A DNA stretch of 64,000 nucleotides from positions 12,284 to 76,283 of the forward strand of contig CATXWM010000007.1 in assembly GCA_958403205.1 (NCBI GenBank), in the 5' to 3' direction. Below are positions 1-9,866 of the stretch, one piece after another. Origin of the DNA: an uncultured Collinsella sp. (lineage in GTDB: Bacteria; Actinomycetota; Coriobacteriia; Coriobacteriales; Coriobacteriaceae). Below the pieces are notes generated by a model. It ran no database searches. It was not told where the DNA came from and was given only the letters and a program-made list of their open reading frames with translations. How positions within the stretch are numbered: the stretch's first letter is position 1; each line of letters opens with the position of its first letter. Made by a program: the position numbers and the translations under genes.

Positions 1-790
1 TCGCGGGCGTATCCCACGGCACGACGGTAAGGTCGCAGCCGGCGCGGACCAGACCCTCCAGAATGCCGCGCTTCACACCGCAGTCGTAGGCGACCACTTT
101 GTGACGGGCAGGAGCGGCAGCCGTAAGCGCAAAGTCATGCGTGGCAGGCAGGTCGGCGGCCACAAACTCGTGAGGTACGGGGCAACTTACGGTCTTGACC
201 AGGTTCTCGCCTACCAGCGTGGGCGCAGCGGCCAGACGCTCGGCAAGCTCGTCGACGTCGAAGATCTCGGTCGAAATAATGCCCATCTTGGAACCATTGT
301 CGCGCAGGTGGCGCACCAGGGCGCGAGTGTCGACACCCTCGATAGCGACGATGCCGTGAGCGCGCAGGTACTCCGGCACGCTGACGGCCGAGCGCCAGTT
401 AGAAGGCGTGGCGCACATGTCGCGAACGATCATGCCGCGCATGGCCGGAGCGCTCGCAGGGCACACGGCGTCGCCGGGGAAGGCCGACTGGACGTCGGTC
501 TCGTCGATACCGTAGTTGCCGATCTGCGGATAGGTCATGGTTACGATTTGGCCGGCATAACTCGGGTCGGTCATGACCTCAAAGTAGCCCTCGAGCGAGG
601 TGTTGAAGCAAACTTCGCCGGTCGCGGTGCCCTCGGCGCCGCATGCACGTCCATAAAAAATGGTCCCATCCTCAAGATACAGGATGCAGGGACCGCAGGT
701 GCCCTTGCTGGTTTTGGCCAGCATACGCTGGCAAAGCTCGCTGGGCGCGAAGGTGCGGGCGGCAGCGCCCGCGGTATGGTTGTTCGCCAT
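1..790 (-). CDS. carA: Carbamoyl-phosphate synthase small subunit, 5' part (cut by window edge)
   Basis: The small (glutaminase) subunit supplies ammonia from glutamine to the large subunit for carbamoyl phosphate, feeding pyrimidine and arginine synthesis. The frame starts at an ATG read from 790 with a GGAAGGAG ribosome site and stays open to the window edge, giving about 263 residues. Visible family motifs are LEDGTIFYG, FNTSLEGYFEVMTDPSYAGQIV, YPQIGNYG, EGVDTRALVRHLRDNG, and near the edge VVAYDCGVKRGIL, the start of the glutaminase domain. The catalytic Cys/His part lies outside. About 34 residues precede the usual start of the family fold. A PyrR-type hairpin overlaps the ribosome site. 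Confidence 0.95.
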   Translation of the reverse strand, partial: MANNHTAGAAARTFAPSELCQRMLAKTSKGTCGPCILYLEDGTIFYGRACGAEGTATGEVCFNTSLEGYFEVMTDPSYAGQIVTMTYPQIGNYGIDETDVQSAFPGDAVCPASAPAMRGMIVRDMCATPSNWRSAVSVPEYLRAHGIVAIEGVDTRALVRHLRDNGSKMGIISTEIFDVDELAERLAAAPTLVGENLVKTVSCPVPHEFVAADLPATHDFALTAAAPARHKVVAYDCGVKRGILEGLVRAGCDLTVVPWDTPA

Positions 791-796
791 AATTCT

Positions 797-827
797 CCTT
801 CCCGGTCTCACAGGACCGGCTTAAAGG
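797..827 (-). promoter_or_regulatory. PyrR-binding type leader hairpin covering the carA ribosome site
   Basis: Read on the minus strand, the carA leader contains CCUUUAAG, then a perfect CCGGUC/GACCGG stem with loop CUGUGA, then GGAAGG. The GUCC-GUGAG-ACC loop region resembles known PyrR-binding RNA. The outer CCUU/AAGG pairing would bury the Shine-Dalgarno sequence just before the carA ATG. PyrR bound to UMP or UTP would then lower translation, as described for mycobacterial pyr leaders. The structure is seen; PyrR control is inferred, and no pyrR gene is in the window. Confidence 0.75.
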
Positions 828-950
828 TGTGTAGTTAGGCCTCGCGGTATTGTAACCGCAAGCATGCCTCATGGCGTTAATTTCATCGAAATGTTTACGA
901 AATGATAATTATGACTTTCTATGCATAATGTTTTTTAATCCCCGTCCCAG

Positions 951-991
951 AAAAATCATCCCGCGGGGCTTGTAGCTCACGCGGGATGATG
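951..991 (-). terminator. Rho-independent terminator
   Basis: A stem of TCATCCCGCG pairing with CGCGGGATGA is followed on the minus strand by a short T run. It ends the unit containing the membrane protein and ABC exporter genes before carA. Confidence 0.8.
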
Positions 992-996
992 GCGTC

Positions 997-1962
997 TTAT
1001 TTTTTCTTGTCCTGCTCCAGCAGTTCGGACGGTGTGCGATCGGGCTTGCCGCCACGGAAAATCTCGCGGCCATGCAGACGATGCTCCAGATCGCGCTCGG
1101 CTTTTTCCTCGTCAATCTTGGTCTGGCTCACCACCGGGTCCTCAATCAACGACGACACCGAGTTCACCTGCTTCTGAATGCGCTCGGCGATGGTGTCATC
1201 CATACTCACGATGCGCATCTTCCAGTCGATACTCGTGGCGTTGGATGAGCTCTTGGTCCACACGAACGTCAAAATGGCGCTCTGGTGGCCGCGCGCGGGG
1301 AACATGCCAAAGAAGGAATCGTGCTGAATGTTGCTATCCTCGTCGATATAGGCGTGAACGTTATACACCACGCGGTCGATCTTATCGTTGAGCAACGCGT
1401 TGGTCGCAAGCGCCGCGGCCTGAATCTGCCCGTTGGACAGCAGCTCGAGCTCGTTGGCAGACGATGTGTCCAACACCGTCACCTCGACCGTGCCCGTGCG
1501 TTCATCGGCTTCATCGACGGTAAAGTCGAGCGGGAACTGCGTAAAGCCGTTGCCCCACTCAAGGCCGCCCTTCAGCGCCGTCGAAACGGTATCAACCGAA
1601 ACGCTCTCGGACAGGTTGGCGGTATTCAGACGGCGCATCACGCCGTAGCCGATCTGCATGCCCACGATCAGCACCAAAATACCGATGACCACGGCCATCG
1701 CGGTCTTCGTAATGGTATGGCTCACCTGCGAGCCCGAAGGATCGTCCTCGGACAGCGGGTCGATATGTTTTGCCTGGCTCGCGCGGTCCTCGCTGCGCAG
1801 CTGCGCTAGCGCCGCTTTGTCACCGCGCTTGGCCGCGGCCTCCTTCTCACGCATGCGCTCAGTTCGCTTTTTGGCAAGCGTGGGATCCAAGACACCGGAT
1901 GCATCGATTTCGGAGAATAACTCCGTCACTTCTTCCGGAGTCAAAGGGTTCTTGTCAGCCAT
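997..1962 (-). CDS. Conserved membrane protein of unknown function
   Basis: A 321-residue protein that I do not recognise. The N-terminal about 85 residues are charged and probably cytoplasmic. One clear transmembrane segment follows (about residues 87-110, AMAVVIGILVLIVGMQIGYGV). The roughly 200-residue outer domain is soluble-looking and ends in a lysine/glutamate-rich tail. The start is ATG with an AGGAAG site. The gene lies 19 bases after an ABC exporter gene on the same strand, so the two are probably cotranscribed; that is the only hint of role. Confidence 0.8.
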   Translation of the reverse strand: MADKNPLTPEEVTELFSEIDASGVLDPTLAKKRTERMREKEAAAKRGDKAALAQLRSEDRASQAKHIDPLSEDDPSGSQVSHTITKTAMAVVIGILVLIVGMQIGYGVMRRLNTANLSESVSVDTVSTALKGGLEWGNGFTQFPLDFTVDEADERTGTVEVTVLDTSSANELELLSNGQIQAAALATNALLNDKIDRVVYNVHAYIDEDSNIQHDSFFGMFPARGHQSAILTFVWTKSSSNATSIDWKMRIVSMDDTIAERIQKQVNSVSSLIEDPVVSQTKIDEEKAERDLEHRLHGREIFRGGKPDRTPSELLEQDKKK

Positions 1963-1981
1963 AAACTTCCTGTCATATCAA

Positions 1982-3754
1982 TCAGTCGAGCTCGTGCGCA
2001 CGCGCACCTTCGAACTGCATTCGATAGTAACGGGCATAGGTGCCGCCACGGGCGAGAAGCTCCTCGTGCGTGCCACGCTCCACAACGCGACCATGCTCAA
2101 CGGTCGCAATCTCATCGGCATGCTTAATGGTAGAAAGGCGGTGGGCGATGATAATCGTGGTGCGGCCGCGTGCCAGCTCTTCGAGCGACTCCTGCACCGC
2201 CTCCTCGCTCTCGTTATCCAAAGCACTCGTCGCCTCGTCCAAGATCAAGATTTTGGGGTTCTTGAGGAACACACGCGCGATGGCAACGCGCTGCTTTTGA
2301 CCACCCGAAAGACGGCTGCCGCGCTCGCCCACCACGGTGTCGTAGCCCTGCGGAAGCGATTCGATAAAGGTATCGATATTGGCGCGGCGGGCCGCCTCGG
2401 CGATCTCTTCTGCCGTAGCACCCGGCTTGCCGTAGGCGATGTTCTCGCCAATCGTACCGTCAAACAGGTAGACATCCTGCTGCACCAGGCCGATGGCGCG
2501 GCGCAGGCTCTGCTGCGTCACATCGCGCACGTCCTGACCGTCGATGCTAATGGATCCGGTAGCCACGTCATAAAAGCGCGGCAGCAGCGAACAGGTCGTG
2601 GACTTGCCACCGCCCGAAGGGCCAACCAGCGCGATGGTCTGCCCGGGCTTGATGGACAGATTCATATGGTCGATAACGGGACGCTCGTCGGCATAGCCCT
2701 CGCCCAGCTCGACATCCTCGTAGTTAAAGCACACGTCGTGATACTCCACGGCGCCGGCAGTCACCTGCAGATCCGTAGCGCCCGGCTTGTCCTGGATATC
2801 CGGCGCGGTCGAGAGCACCTCGTCCATACGTTTAAAGCCGGCGATAGCCTTCTGATACGTTTCGGCCGAATTGACGAGCGTCTCGAGCGGCGTGCAGAAC
2901 AGCGAAATATAGAGTGCAAAGGTCGCCATATCGACCGCCTGCAGCTGTCCCTGGGCGACCAGCCAGCCGCCCAGCAGCACCACGATCACATAGAGCACAC
3001 CCGAGAGCAGGCCATACGTCGCGGTATAGACGCCCATGGCGTGATACATGTTCTCCTTGGACGAAAGGTAGCGATCGTTAGAAGCACGGAACTTGGCGCG
3101 CTCGGTCTCCTCGTTGGCAAAGCTCTTGACTACGCGCATGCCCGCAAGCGAATCCTGCAGCTGCGCATTGATGCCGCTGATCTTTTTGCGGTTGTCGCTA
3201 AAAACCTCGCGCATACGCATGTTCTGCCAAAACATGATGACCGCAAAAGCCGCCGTCACCACGGCCATGGCGAGCGCCAGCACCGGGGCGATGGTAAAGA
3301 GGATCGCAAACGAGCCAATAATCTCGATGCCGCAGATGATGATCCACTCGGGCACGTGGTGCGCCGCCTCGCAGATATCGAACAGATCGTTGACCACGCG
3401 GCTCATCATGTCGCCCGAACTGTTGCGGTCGAAGTACGCAAAGCTAAAGCGCTCGTACTGGTCAAACAGGTCCTCGCGCATCTTGGACTCCATGCGCGCA
3501 CCCATCACGTGGCCCCAGTAGCTCACAAAGTAGCGGCAGGCGCAGCGAACGGCATACATCAGCACCAGCCCCACCGCGATCATACCGAGCGCCTGCATAA
3601 TGGCAGCCTGGCCCTGGGTAAACAGCCCACCGGTCAAATTGCGCAGAATAATAGGAAACGCAAGGTCAATGGCAGCAAGCACCAGAGCGCAAACAGTATC
3701 AGCAACAAAAAGCCCCATCTGGGGCTTGTAATACGAAAGAAACCTCTTCAGCAT
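1982..3754 (-). CDS. ABC exporter, fused permease-ATPase
   Basis: A 590-residue half-transporter of the MsbA/MdlB/LmrA kind. Six membrane helices occupy roughly residues 15-300. The nucleotide-binding domain has Walker A GPSGGGKST (378-386), Q-loop VQQD (about 424), signature LSGGQ (483-487), Walker B ILILDE (502-507) and switch His538. All catalytic residues are intact. It should act as a dimer, either a homodimer or with a partner encoded elsewhere. Substrate cannot be told from sequence. The ribosome site GAGG lies just before the ATG. Confidence 0.93.
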   Translation of the reverse strand: MLKRFLSYYKPQMGLFVADTVCALVLAAIDLAFPIILRNLTGGLFTQGQAAIMQALGMIAVGLVLMYAVRCACRYFVSYWGHVMGARMESKMREDLFDQYERFSFAYFDRNSSGDMMSRVVNDLFDICEAAHHVPEWIIICGIEIIGSFAILFTIAPVLALAMAVVTAAFAVIMFWQNMRMREVFSDNRKKISGINAQLQDSLAGMRVVKSFANEETERAKFRASNDRYLSSKENMYHAMGVYTATYGLLSGVLYVIVVLLGGWLVAQGQLQAVDMATFALYISLFCTPLETLVNSAETYQKAIAGFKRMDEVLSTAPDIQDKPGATDLQVTAGAVEYHDVCFNYEDVELGEGYADERPVIDHMNLSIKPGQTIALVGPSGGGKSTTCSLLPRFYDVATGSISIDGQDVRDVTQQSLRRAIGLVQQDVYLFDGTIGENIAYGKPGATAEEIAEAARRANIDTFIESLPQGYDTVVGERGSRLSGGQKQRVAIARVFLKNPKILILDEATSALDNESEEAVQESLEELARGRTTIIIAHRLSTIKHADEIATVEHGRVVERGTHEELLARGGTYARYYRMQFEGARAHELD

Positions 3755-3785
3755 GTGATCCTCAAAGAAATATCAGCAACGTAAG

Positions 3786-3824
3786 GCCCTGGGACAAAGC
3801 AATCAGCAGTACTTGTCCCAGGGC
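3786..3824. repeat. Perfect 12-bp inverted repeat between the Nudix and ABC genes
   Basis: GCCCTGGGACAA and TTGTCCCAGGGC flank a 15-base loop. No T run follows on either strand, so it is a weak terminator candidate. It may instead be an intergenic repeat or processing site. Confidence 0.5.
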
Positions 3825-3836
3825 TATCCCCACTCG

Positions 3837-4532
3837 TTAAAGCTCCGTGCCCCCAAGGCGGTGCGCGATGCTATCGCAGGCCAAGGCGCCCACGACGGTC
3901 TTGGCGTCTTCGATCTTGCCGTCGAGCACGGCGTCGATCAGCTCATGCAGCGGCACCAGGTCCACGTTGACAAACTCGTCATCATCGGGGTTGGGCGCAT
4001 CAAACTCGAGCTTGGTAGCCAAGTAGATGTGGATGATCTCATCGCAAAAACCGCAGGACGTGACAATCGACGTCAAAAAGCGAATACGACCAGCCCTAAA
4101 GCCCGTCTCCTCATGCAGTTCGCGCTTGGCGCAATCGAGCGGGTCCTCGCCTGGATCGAGCTTGCCGGCGGGAATCTCGACCGTCACGCGGTCGATGGCG
4201 GTGCGGTACTGACGCACCAGTACGATCTTGCCGCTCTCGGTCAGTGCCACAACGGCCGCCGCACCCGGATGGCGAACGATATCGCGGGCGCTGCGGTGAC
4301 CGTTAGGCAGCTCAACCTCAAGACGGTGGACGTCGATGATCTTACCCTTCCAGGCGCACTCCTCCGAAAGAATCTTCTCGTGCAGCTCGGCATCGTGCGG
4401 GTCGTCATCGCCCAGCACCAGCGCCGGCTCGTCAGCGACCTCGCCACCAGGCTCGCCCTCGGCGTGCCCATACAAGCGGCTGTCCTCTTCGACGATCTGC
4501 GCGTCCACGAGCTCTTCGTTCTTCTCGTCCAT
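3837..4532 (-). CDS. Nudix hydrolase, ADP-ribose pyrophosphatase-like
   Basis: The Nudix box GEDPLDCAKRELHEETGF is complete, with the REL-EE-G core that binds the metal. The flanking LVRQYRTAID and VEIPAGKLDPGE segments are typical of the ADP-ribose pyrophosphatase (NudF) subgroup, which splits ADP-ribose into AMP and ribose 5-phosphate. About 75 N-terminal residues are rich in Asp and Glu and unlike the family. Two in-frame ATGs exist, at 4541 and 4532. The second has better spacing from AGAGGA and is used here. purD lies 20 bases upstream. Confidence 0.88.
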   Translation of the reverse strand: MDEKNEELVDAQIVEEDSRLYGHAEGEPGGEVADEPALVLGDDDPHDAELHEKILSEECAWKGKIIDVHRLEVELPNGHRSARDIVRHPGAAAVVALTESGKIVLVRQYRTAIDRVTVEIPAGKLDPGEDPLDCAKRELHEETGFRAGRIRFLTSIVTSCGFCDEIIHIYLATKLEFDAPNPDDDEFVNVDLVPLHELIDAVLDGKIEDAKTVVGALACDSIAHRLGGTEL

Positions 4533-4553
4533 CCGTCTCATTCCTCTCGGACT

Positions 4554-5858
4554 TTAGGCATCCCAGGCGTCGCGGCCGCGCAGCGCGCGCAGGCCGATGT
4601 CGTGACGCAGGGTCTTGCCCTCAAAATCAATCTTCTCGCAGGCCTCGTAGGCAAGGTTGCGAGCGTTCTCGAACGTGTCGCCCAGAGCGGTCACGGCAAG
4701 CACGCGGCCACCATTGGTCACGAGCTGACCGTCCACCACGGCAGTGCCCGCGTGGTACACGGTCACGTTCTCCATGGCCTCGGCATCGGCGATACCAGTG
4801 ATGACCTTGCCCTTCTCGTAGCTGCCGGGATAGCCCGCGCTCGTCAGGACAACGGCCACGGCCCACTCGTCACGCCAGTCGAGTTCAATCTGATCGAGCT
4901 CGCAGTTGGCACAAGCCAGCATGACCTCGACCAGGTCGTTCTTAAGGCGCGGAAGCACGACCTGCGTCTCGGGGTCGCCAAAGCGGGCGTTGAACTCCAG
5001 CACCTTGGGGCCGGCGGGGGTGAGCATAAAGCCGCCGTACAGGCAGCCGCGGTAGTCGATACCCTCGGCAGCGAGCTCGGCCACGGTCTGCTCCATGACT
5101 TTCACCATGGTGGCGTGCTCCTCGTCGGTCACGATGGGTACCGGGCTGTAAACGCCCATGCCACCGGTGTTGGGACCCTTGTCGCCCTCGAGCGCACGCT
5201 TGTGGTCCTGCGAAGTGGCCATGGGGCGCACGGTCTTGCCGTCGGTAAAGGCCAGCAGCGAGCACTCGGGGCCGGTCAGCATCTCCTCGATGACCACGGT
5301 ATTGCCGGCATCGCCAAAGGTGCCGCCAAAACACTCGCGCACGGCCTCTTCGGCCTGCTCGAGCTCAGTCGCCACGATAACGCCCTTGCCCGCGGCAAGG
5401 CCGTCGGCCTTCACGACCAGCGGGGCGCCCTGCTCGCGCACGTAGGCGAGAGCCGAAGCCTCGTCGGTAAACGAACCATAGGCCGCCGTCGGAATGCCCG
5501 CACGCTCCATGAGCTGCTTGGAGAACAGCTTGGAGCCCTCCATCTGGGCGCCCTCGGCACCCGGGCCAAAGCAGGGAATACCCGCCGCGCGCACGGCGTC
5601 GGCCACGCCCGCCACGAGCGGAGCCTCGGGGCCAATTACCACGAGTCCGCATCCGTGGCTCTGCGCAAACGCCGCCACGGCCGCAGGATCGCAGTCGTCG
5701 AGAACAACGTTCTCGCCGCAGCTCGCGGTGCCGCCGTTACCCGGCGCGATGTAGAGCTTGCCGGCGCGCGGTGATGCTGCGAGCTTAGCTGCCAAAGCAT
5801 GCTCACGGCCGCCGCTGCCCAACAACAGGATGTCGATGGTTTGAGTGTCCGCCTTCAA
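4554..5858 (-). CDS. purD: Phosphoribosylamine-glycine ligase
   Basis: GAR synthetase joins glycine to phosphoribosylamine using ATP, the second step of purine synthesis. The protein has 434 residues, the usual length. It opens with the family signature ILLLGSGGREHALAAKL and has the ATP-grasp segments VVKADGLAAGKGVIVA, SLLAFTDGKTV and VLEFNARFGDPE. The reading frame extends further upstream, but the family start coincides with a TTG at 5856-5858 preceded by AGGAGG six bases away. purA, another purine gene, lies upstream on the same strand across a hairpin. Confidence 0.95.
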   Translation of the reverse strand: MKADTQTIDILLLGSGGREHALAAKLAASPRAGKLYIAPGNGGTASCGENVVLDDCDPAAVAAFAQSHGCGLVVIGPEAPLVAGVADAVRAAGIPCFGPGAEGAQMEGSKLFSKQLMERAGIPTAAYGSFTDEASALAYVREQGAPLVVKADGLAAGKGVIVATELEQAEEAVRECFGGTFGDAGNTVVIEEMLTGPECSLLAFTDGKTVRPMATSQDHKRALEGDKGPNTGGMGVYSPVPIVTDEEHATMVKVMEQTVAELAAEGIDYRGCLYGGFMLTPAGPKVLEFNARFGDPETQVVLPRLKNDLVEVMLACANCELDQIELDWRDEWAVAVVLTSAGYPGSYEKGKVITGIADAEAMENVTVYHAGTAVVDGQLVTNGGRVLAVTALGDTFENARNLAYEACEKIDFEGKTLRHDIGLRALRGRDAWDA

Positions 5859-5912
5859 GGGTGCCTCCTCTATGGATGAACGGCCCGCTCCGCGCGAGCC
5901 CTTTGCAAGCAA

Positions 5913-5954
5913 ATATACCCCTCGGCCGCCCGTCCGGGCTGCAAAGGGGTATAT
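5913..5954 (-). terminator. Hairpin between purA and purD
   Basis: ATATACCCCT pairs with AGGGGTATAT and encloses an inner GCCCG/CGGGC stem. Only a weak TTTGCTT tail follows on the minus strand, so some readthrough from purA to purD is likely. Confidence 0.55.
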
Positions 5955-5976
5955 CGCAATAACCAAATAGTCCCGA

Positions 5977-7263
<1,287 letters not shown>

Positions 7264-7356
7264 GTTTACTCCTTACATTCATGGACTGTCTACGCGCCAC
7301 GTCGGCACGCAGAAGCACAAAACATTCCCAGTATACCCGTGCAACGGGCGCCTGTC

Positions 7357-8748
7357 CTACTCCTCGGCATGTGCCCCATCAAGCTCATAGAACTTGGTGG
7401 ATGCCGGCAGGAACATCAGGTCGACGTCGCCGATCGGGCCCGAACGGTTCTTGGCCACGACGATACGCGTAACGCCCTCGTCGGGTCGATCGTCGCGCGA
7501 GGCTTCGGCCTCGTCGGCGGAGCGGTCCAAGAACATAACGATATCGGCGTCCTGCTCGATGGAGCCCGATTCACGAAGGTCGGAAAGCTGCGGGCGCTTG
7601 CCGGTACGAGATTCGACCTGACGCGAGAGCTGCGACAGCGCGATGAGCGGGATCTTGAGCTCCTTGGCCATGATCTTCAGACCACGCGACATCTCCGAAA
7701 CCTCGACGGTACGGCTCTCGGAACGACGGCCCGGCGGAGGACTCACCAGCTGCAGGTAGTCCAGGATGATGATGGCCTTCTCCTTGTTATGGAGCATACG
7801 GCGGCTCTTGGCGCGAATCTCGGTCACTGTGGTGCCGGGCGTATCGTCAATCAGAATATCGAGCTTGGACAAGGTCTGCGTGGCCTCGTTGATATTGGCC
7901 CACTGTTCGGGGCTAATACGGCCCATGCGGAAGTCACTGATCGAGATCATGGCGTAGGCGCAAATCAGACGCTGGGCAATTTCCTTGCCCGACATCTCCA
8001 GCGAGAAGAAGCCGACGGTATAACCAGCAGCGGCGGCGTTGAGCGCCAGGTTCAGAGCGAACGACGTCTTACCTACAGCAGGACGGGCGCCGATGATGAT
8101 GAGCTGACCCTCGCGGAAGCCCATGAGCATGCGGTCGAGCGACGGGAAGCCCGTGGGCACGCCCGCAGCCTGGCCACCGGCCTGGCACACTTCCTCGGCC
8201 TCATTATAGGCCTCGACCATAAACTCGGTCAGCGTCTTGTAGCTCGACTTGACCTCGCGCGCCGTAACCTTGAGCAGCTTGCTCTCGGCTAGCTCCACGA
8301 CCTCTTTGGTGTCGGTGGGGGCGTTATATGCCAGCGCGTTGATCTCGTTGGTGGCGCCGATCAGCTCGCGCAGCATCGAGTCGCGGCGAACGATGGCGGC
8401 ATGGTGCTGCCAGTTGACGAGCGACAAGGTCTGACCCATCAATTCCAAAATGTACGCTTCGCCGCCCACAGCATCAAGTTTGTTGATGCTTCGCAGGTAA
8501 TCGATCAGTGAGATGGAGTCGATGGGAATGCGGCTGTTGTACATATCGACCATCGCGGTATAGATGGTCTTATGAATGGGCCGGTAGAAGTCATCGGGCT
8601 GCAGCTCGACCTGGGCCTCTTCGACCACCTCGGGCGATAGCAGCATAGCGGCCAGTACATTGGCCTCTGCATCTTGGTTTTGGGGAAGACCCAACTTTGA
8701 GCCGCGGTCCTCAACCGTCAGCCCGGTCTCCCTATCGTCATATGCCAT
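7357..8748 (-). CDS. dnaB: Replicative DNA helicase DnaB
   Basis: The hexameric helicase that unwinds DNA at the fork. The N-terminal DnaG-interacting domain begins LPQNQDAEANVLAAMLLSPE. The RecA-like domain has Walker A GARPAVGKTSFALN, Walker B IIILDYLQL and the LSQLSRQVE arginine-finger region. No intein is seen. The start is set at the ATG at 8748 (MAYDDRETG) because GAGGA lies seven bases upstream; an earlier ATG at 8760 has no good site. It lies downstream of the rpsF-ssb-rpsR-rplI operon, a common arrangement. Confidence 0.96.
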   Translation of the reverse strand: MAYDDRETGLTVEDRGSKLGLPQNQDAEANVLAAMLLSPEVVEEAQVELQPDDFYRPIHKTIYTAMVDMYNSRIPIDSISLIDYLRSINKLDAVGGEAYILELMGQTLSLVNWQHHAAIVRRDSMLRELIGATNEINALAYNAPTDTKEVVELAESKLLKVTAREVKSSYKTLTEFMVEAYNEAEEVCQAGGQAAGVPTGFPSLDRMLMGFREGQLIIIGARPAVGKTSFALNLALNAAAAGYTVGFFSLEMSGKEIAQRLICAYAMISISDFRMGRISPEQWANINEATQTLSKLDILIDDTPGTTVTEIRAKSRRMLHNKEKAIIILDYLQLVSPPPGRRSESRTVEVSEMSRGLKIMAKELKIPLIALSQLSRQVESRTGKRPQLSDLRESGSIEQDADIVMFLDRSADEAEASRDDRPDEGVTRIVVAKNRSGPIGDVDLMFLPASTKFYELDGAHAEE

Positions 8749-8901
8749 GAGCATCCTCATTCATATCGCTTGCGAGCATCCATAGTATCAGCCACGGTCC
8801 CAAAACGCGCCGCACGCGGCCAATCATCACCGAACCAAACGGATAAACGGTCCTGTACACAGGACTTCGACGCGACGTTCACTATGACACTCACTCAGCG
8901 C

Positions 8902-8940
8902 AAAAAACAAAAGGGCGCCCTGGTTTCCCAGAGCGCCCTT
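8902..8940 (-). terminator. Strong terminator after rplI
   Basis: AAGGGCGCTCTGG pairs with CCAGGGCGCCCTT and is followed by TTTGTTTTTT on the minus strand. It separates the ribosomal protein operon from dnaB. Confidence 0.92.
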
Positions 8941-8972
8941 CTTAGAACAAGATTGTTGCGTTGCAGCAAATG

Positions 8973-9512
8973 CTACTCGGCAGCAGCCTCAGTCTCGACC
9001 TCGGCGGTCTCGGCCTCGGCGACCTCAGCGGCCTCCTCGACCTCAGCCTCGGCAGCGAGCTCCTCGGCGGTAACGCCGACGAGAACGACAACCTCGGCCT
9101 TGATCTCGCGGTACAGCGAGATGGCAACGGTGTGGGCACCGGCAACCTTGATGGGCTTACCGAGCTCGACGCGCTTGCGGTCGATGTCCATACCGAGCTG
9201 AGCCTTGATGGCGTCAGCGATCATAGCGGCGGTAACGGAGCCAAAGAGGATGCCCTCGTCGCCGACCTTGACGTCAACGGTGACCGTCTTGCCCTCGAAG
9301 GCAGCCTTGGTCTCGTTGGCGGTAGCCAGACGGACGGCCTCACGCTTGGCGATGTTGTTGCGACGCTCGTCAAGCTGCTTGAGGTTGCCCTTGGTGGCGG
9401 CAACAGCGAGCTTCTTGGGGAACAGGAAGTTCTCAGCGTAACCCTGAGCGACCTCTACGACGTCACCCTCGCCGCCCTTGCCCTTGATCTCATCGAGAAG
9501 AATAACCTTCAT
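8973..9512 (-). CDS. rplI: 50S ribosomal protein L9
   Basis: The start MKVILLDEIKGKGGEGDVVEVAQGYAENFLFP is diagnostic of the rRNA-binding N-domain. A connecting helix and C-domain follow. The protein is 179 residues against about 148 in most bacteria. The extra about 30 residues form a Glu/Ala/Val tail (from about residue 150) made almost only of E, A, V and T. It is the last gene of the rpsF-ssb-rpsR-rplI unit and is followed by a strong terminator. Confidence 0.96.
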   Translation of the reverse strand: MKVILLDEIKGKGGEGDVVEVAQGYAENFLFPKKLAVAATKGNLKQLDERRNNIAKREAVRLATANETKAAFEGKTVTVDVKVGDEGILFGSVTAAMIADAIKAQLGMDIDRKRVELGKPIKVAGAHTVAISLYREIKAEVVVLVGVTAEELAAEAEVEEAAEVAEAETAEVETEAAAE

Positions 9513-9527
9513 GATGCGTCTCCCTTC

Positions 9528-9794
9528 TTAGCCGCGGTCGCGGTTGCCACGAGAGGAAACCACGGGGACGGTGTACGGCAGGAGAGCCATCTCGCGGGCG
9601 CGCTTGATGGCGTTGGCGATGTCATGCTGATGCTGCGTGCAAGCGCCAGTGACGCGACGGGGCTTGATCTTGCCACGGTCGGTCATGTACTTACGGAGAA
9701 GCTGAGTGTCCTTATAGTCGATGAACTCAGTGTTCTCCTTGCAGAACTGGCAGTACTTACGACGCGGCTGACGTGCAGAAAAATCATTAGCCAT
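9528..9794 (-). CDS. rpsR: 30S ribosomal protein S18
   Basis: An 88-residue S18 starting MANDFSARQPRRKYCQFCKEN. A CxxC pair, a third Cys (TGACTQHQH) and nearby His suggest the zinc-binding (C+) form. Actinobacteria often carry zinc and zinc-free versions; the second, if any, is not here. The ATG at 9794 is chosen because it matches the family start and has AAAGG upstream; an upstream in-frame ATG at 9845 is not supported. Confidence 0.95.
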   Translation of the reverse strand: MANDFSARQPRRKYCQFCKENTEFIDYKDTQLLRKYMTDRGKIKPRRVTGACTQHQHDIANAIKRAREMALLPYTVPVVSSRGNRDRG

Positions 9795-9866
9795 GTCAAA
9801 ATACCTTTCGTTTGGCAACTTCGGCGAACCGAAGCCGCCTCTCACTCAAAAATAGGTGAACAACCC

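Noticed and set aside
1658..3784. Very long open frame on the plus strand opposite the ABC exporter gene
   Set aside because: It is antisense to a clear ABC protein, has no ribosome site or recognisable product, and is explained by high GC at third positions. The same applies to long frames opposite typA, gyrA, gyrB, dnaN/recF and the ribosomal operon.
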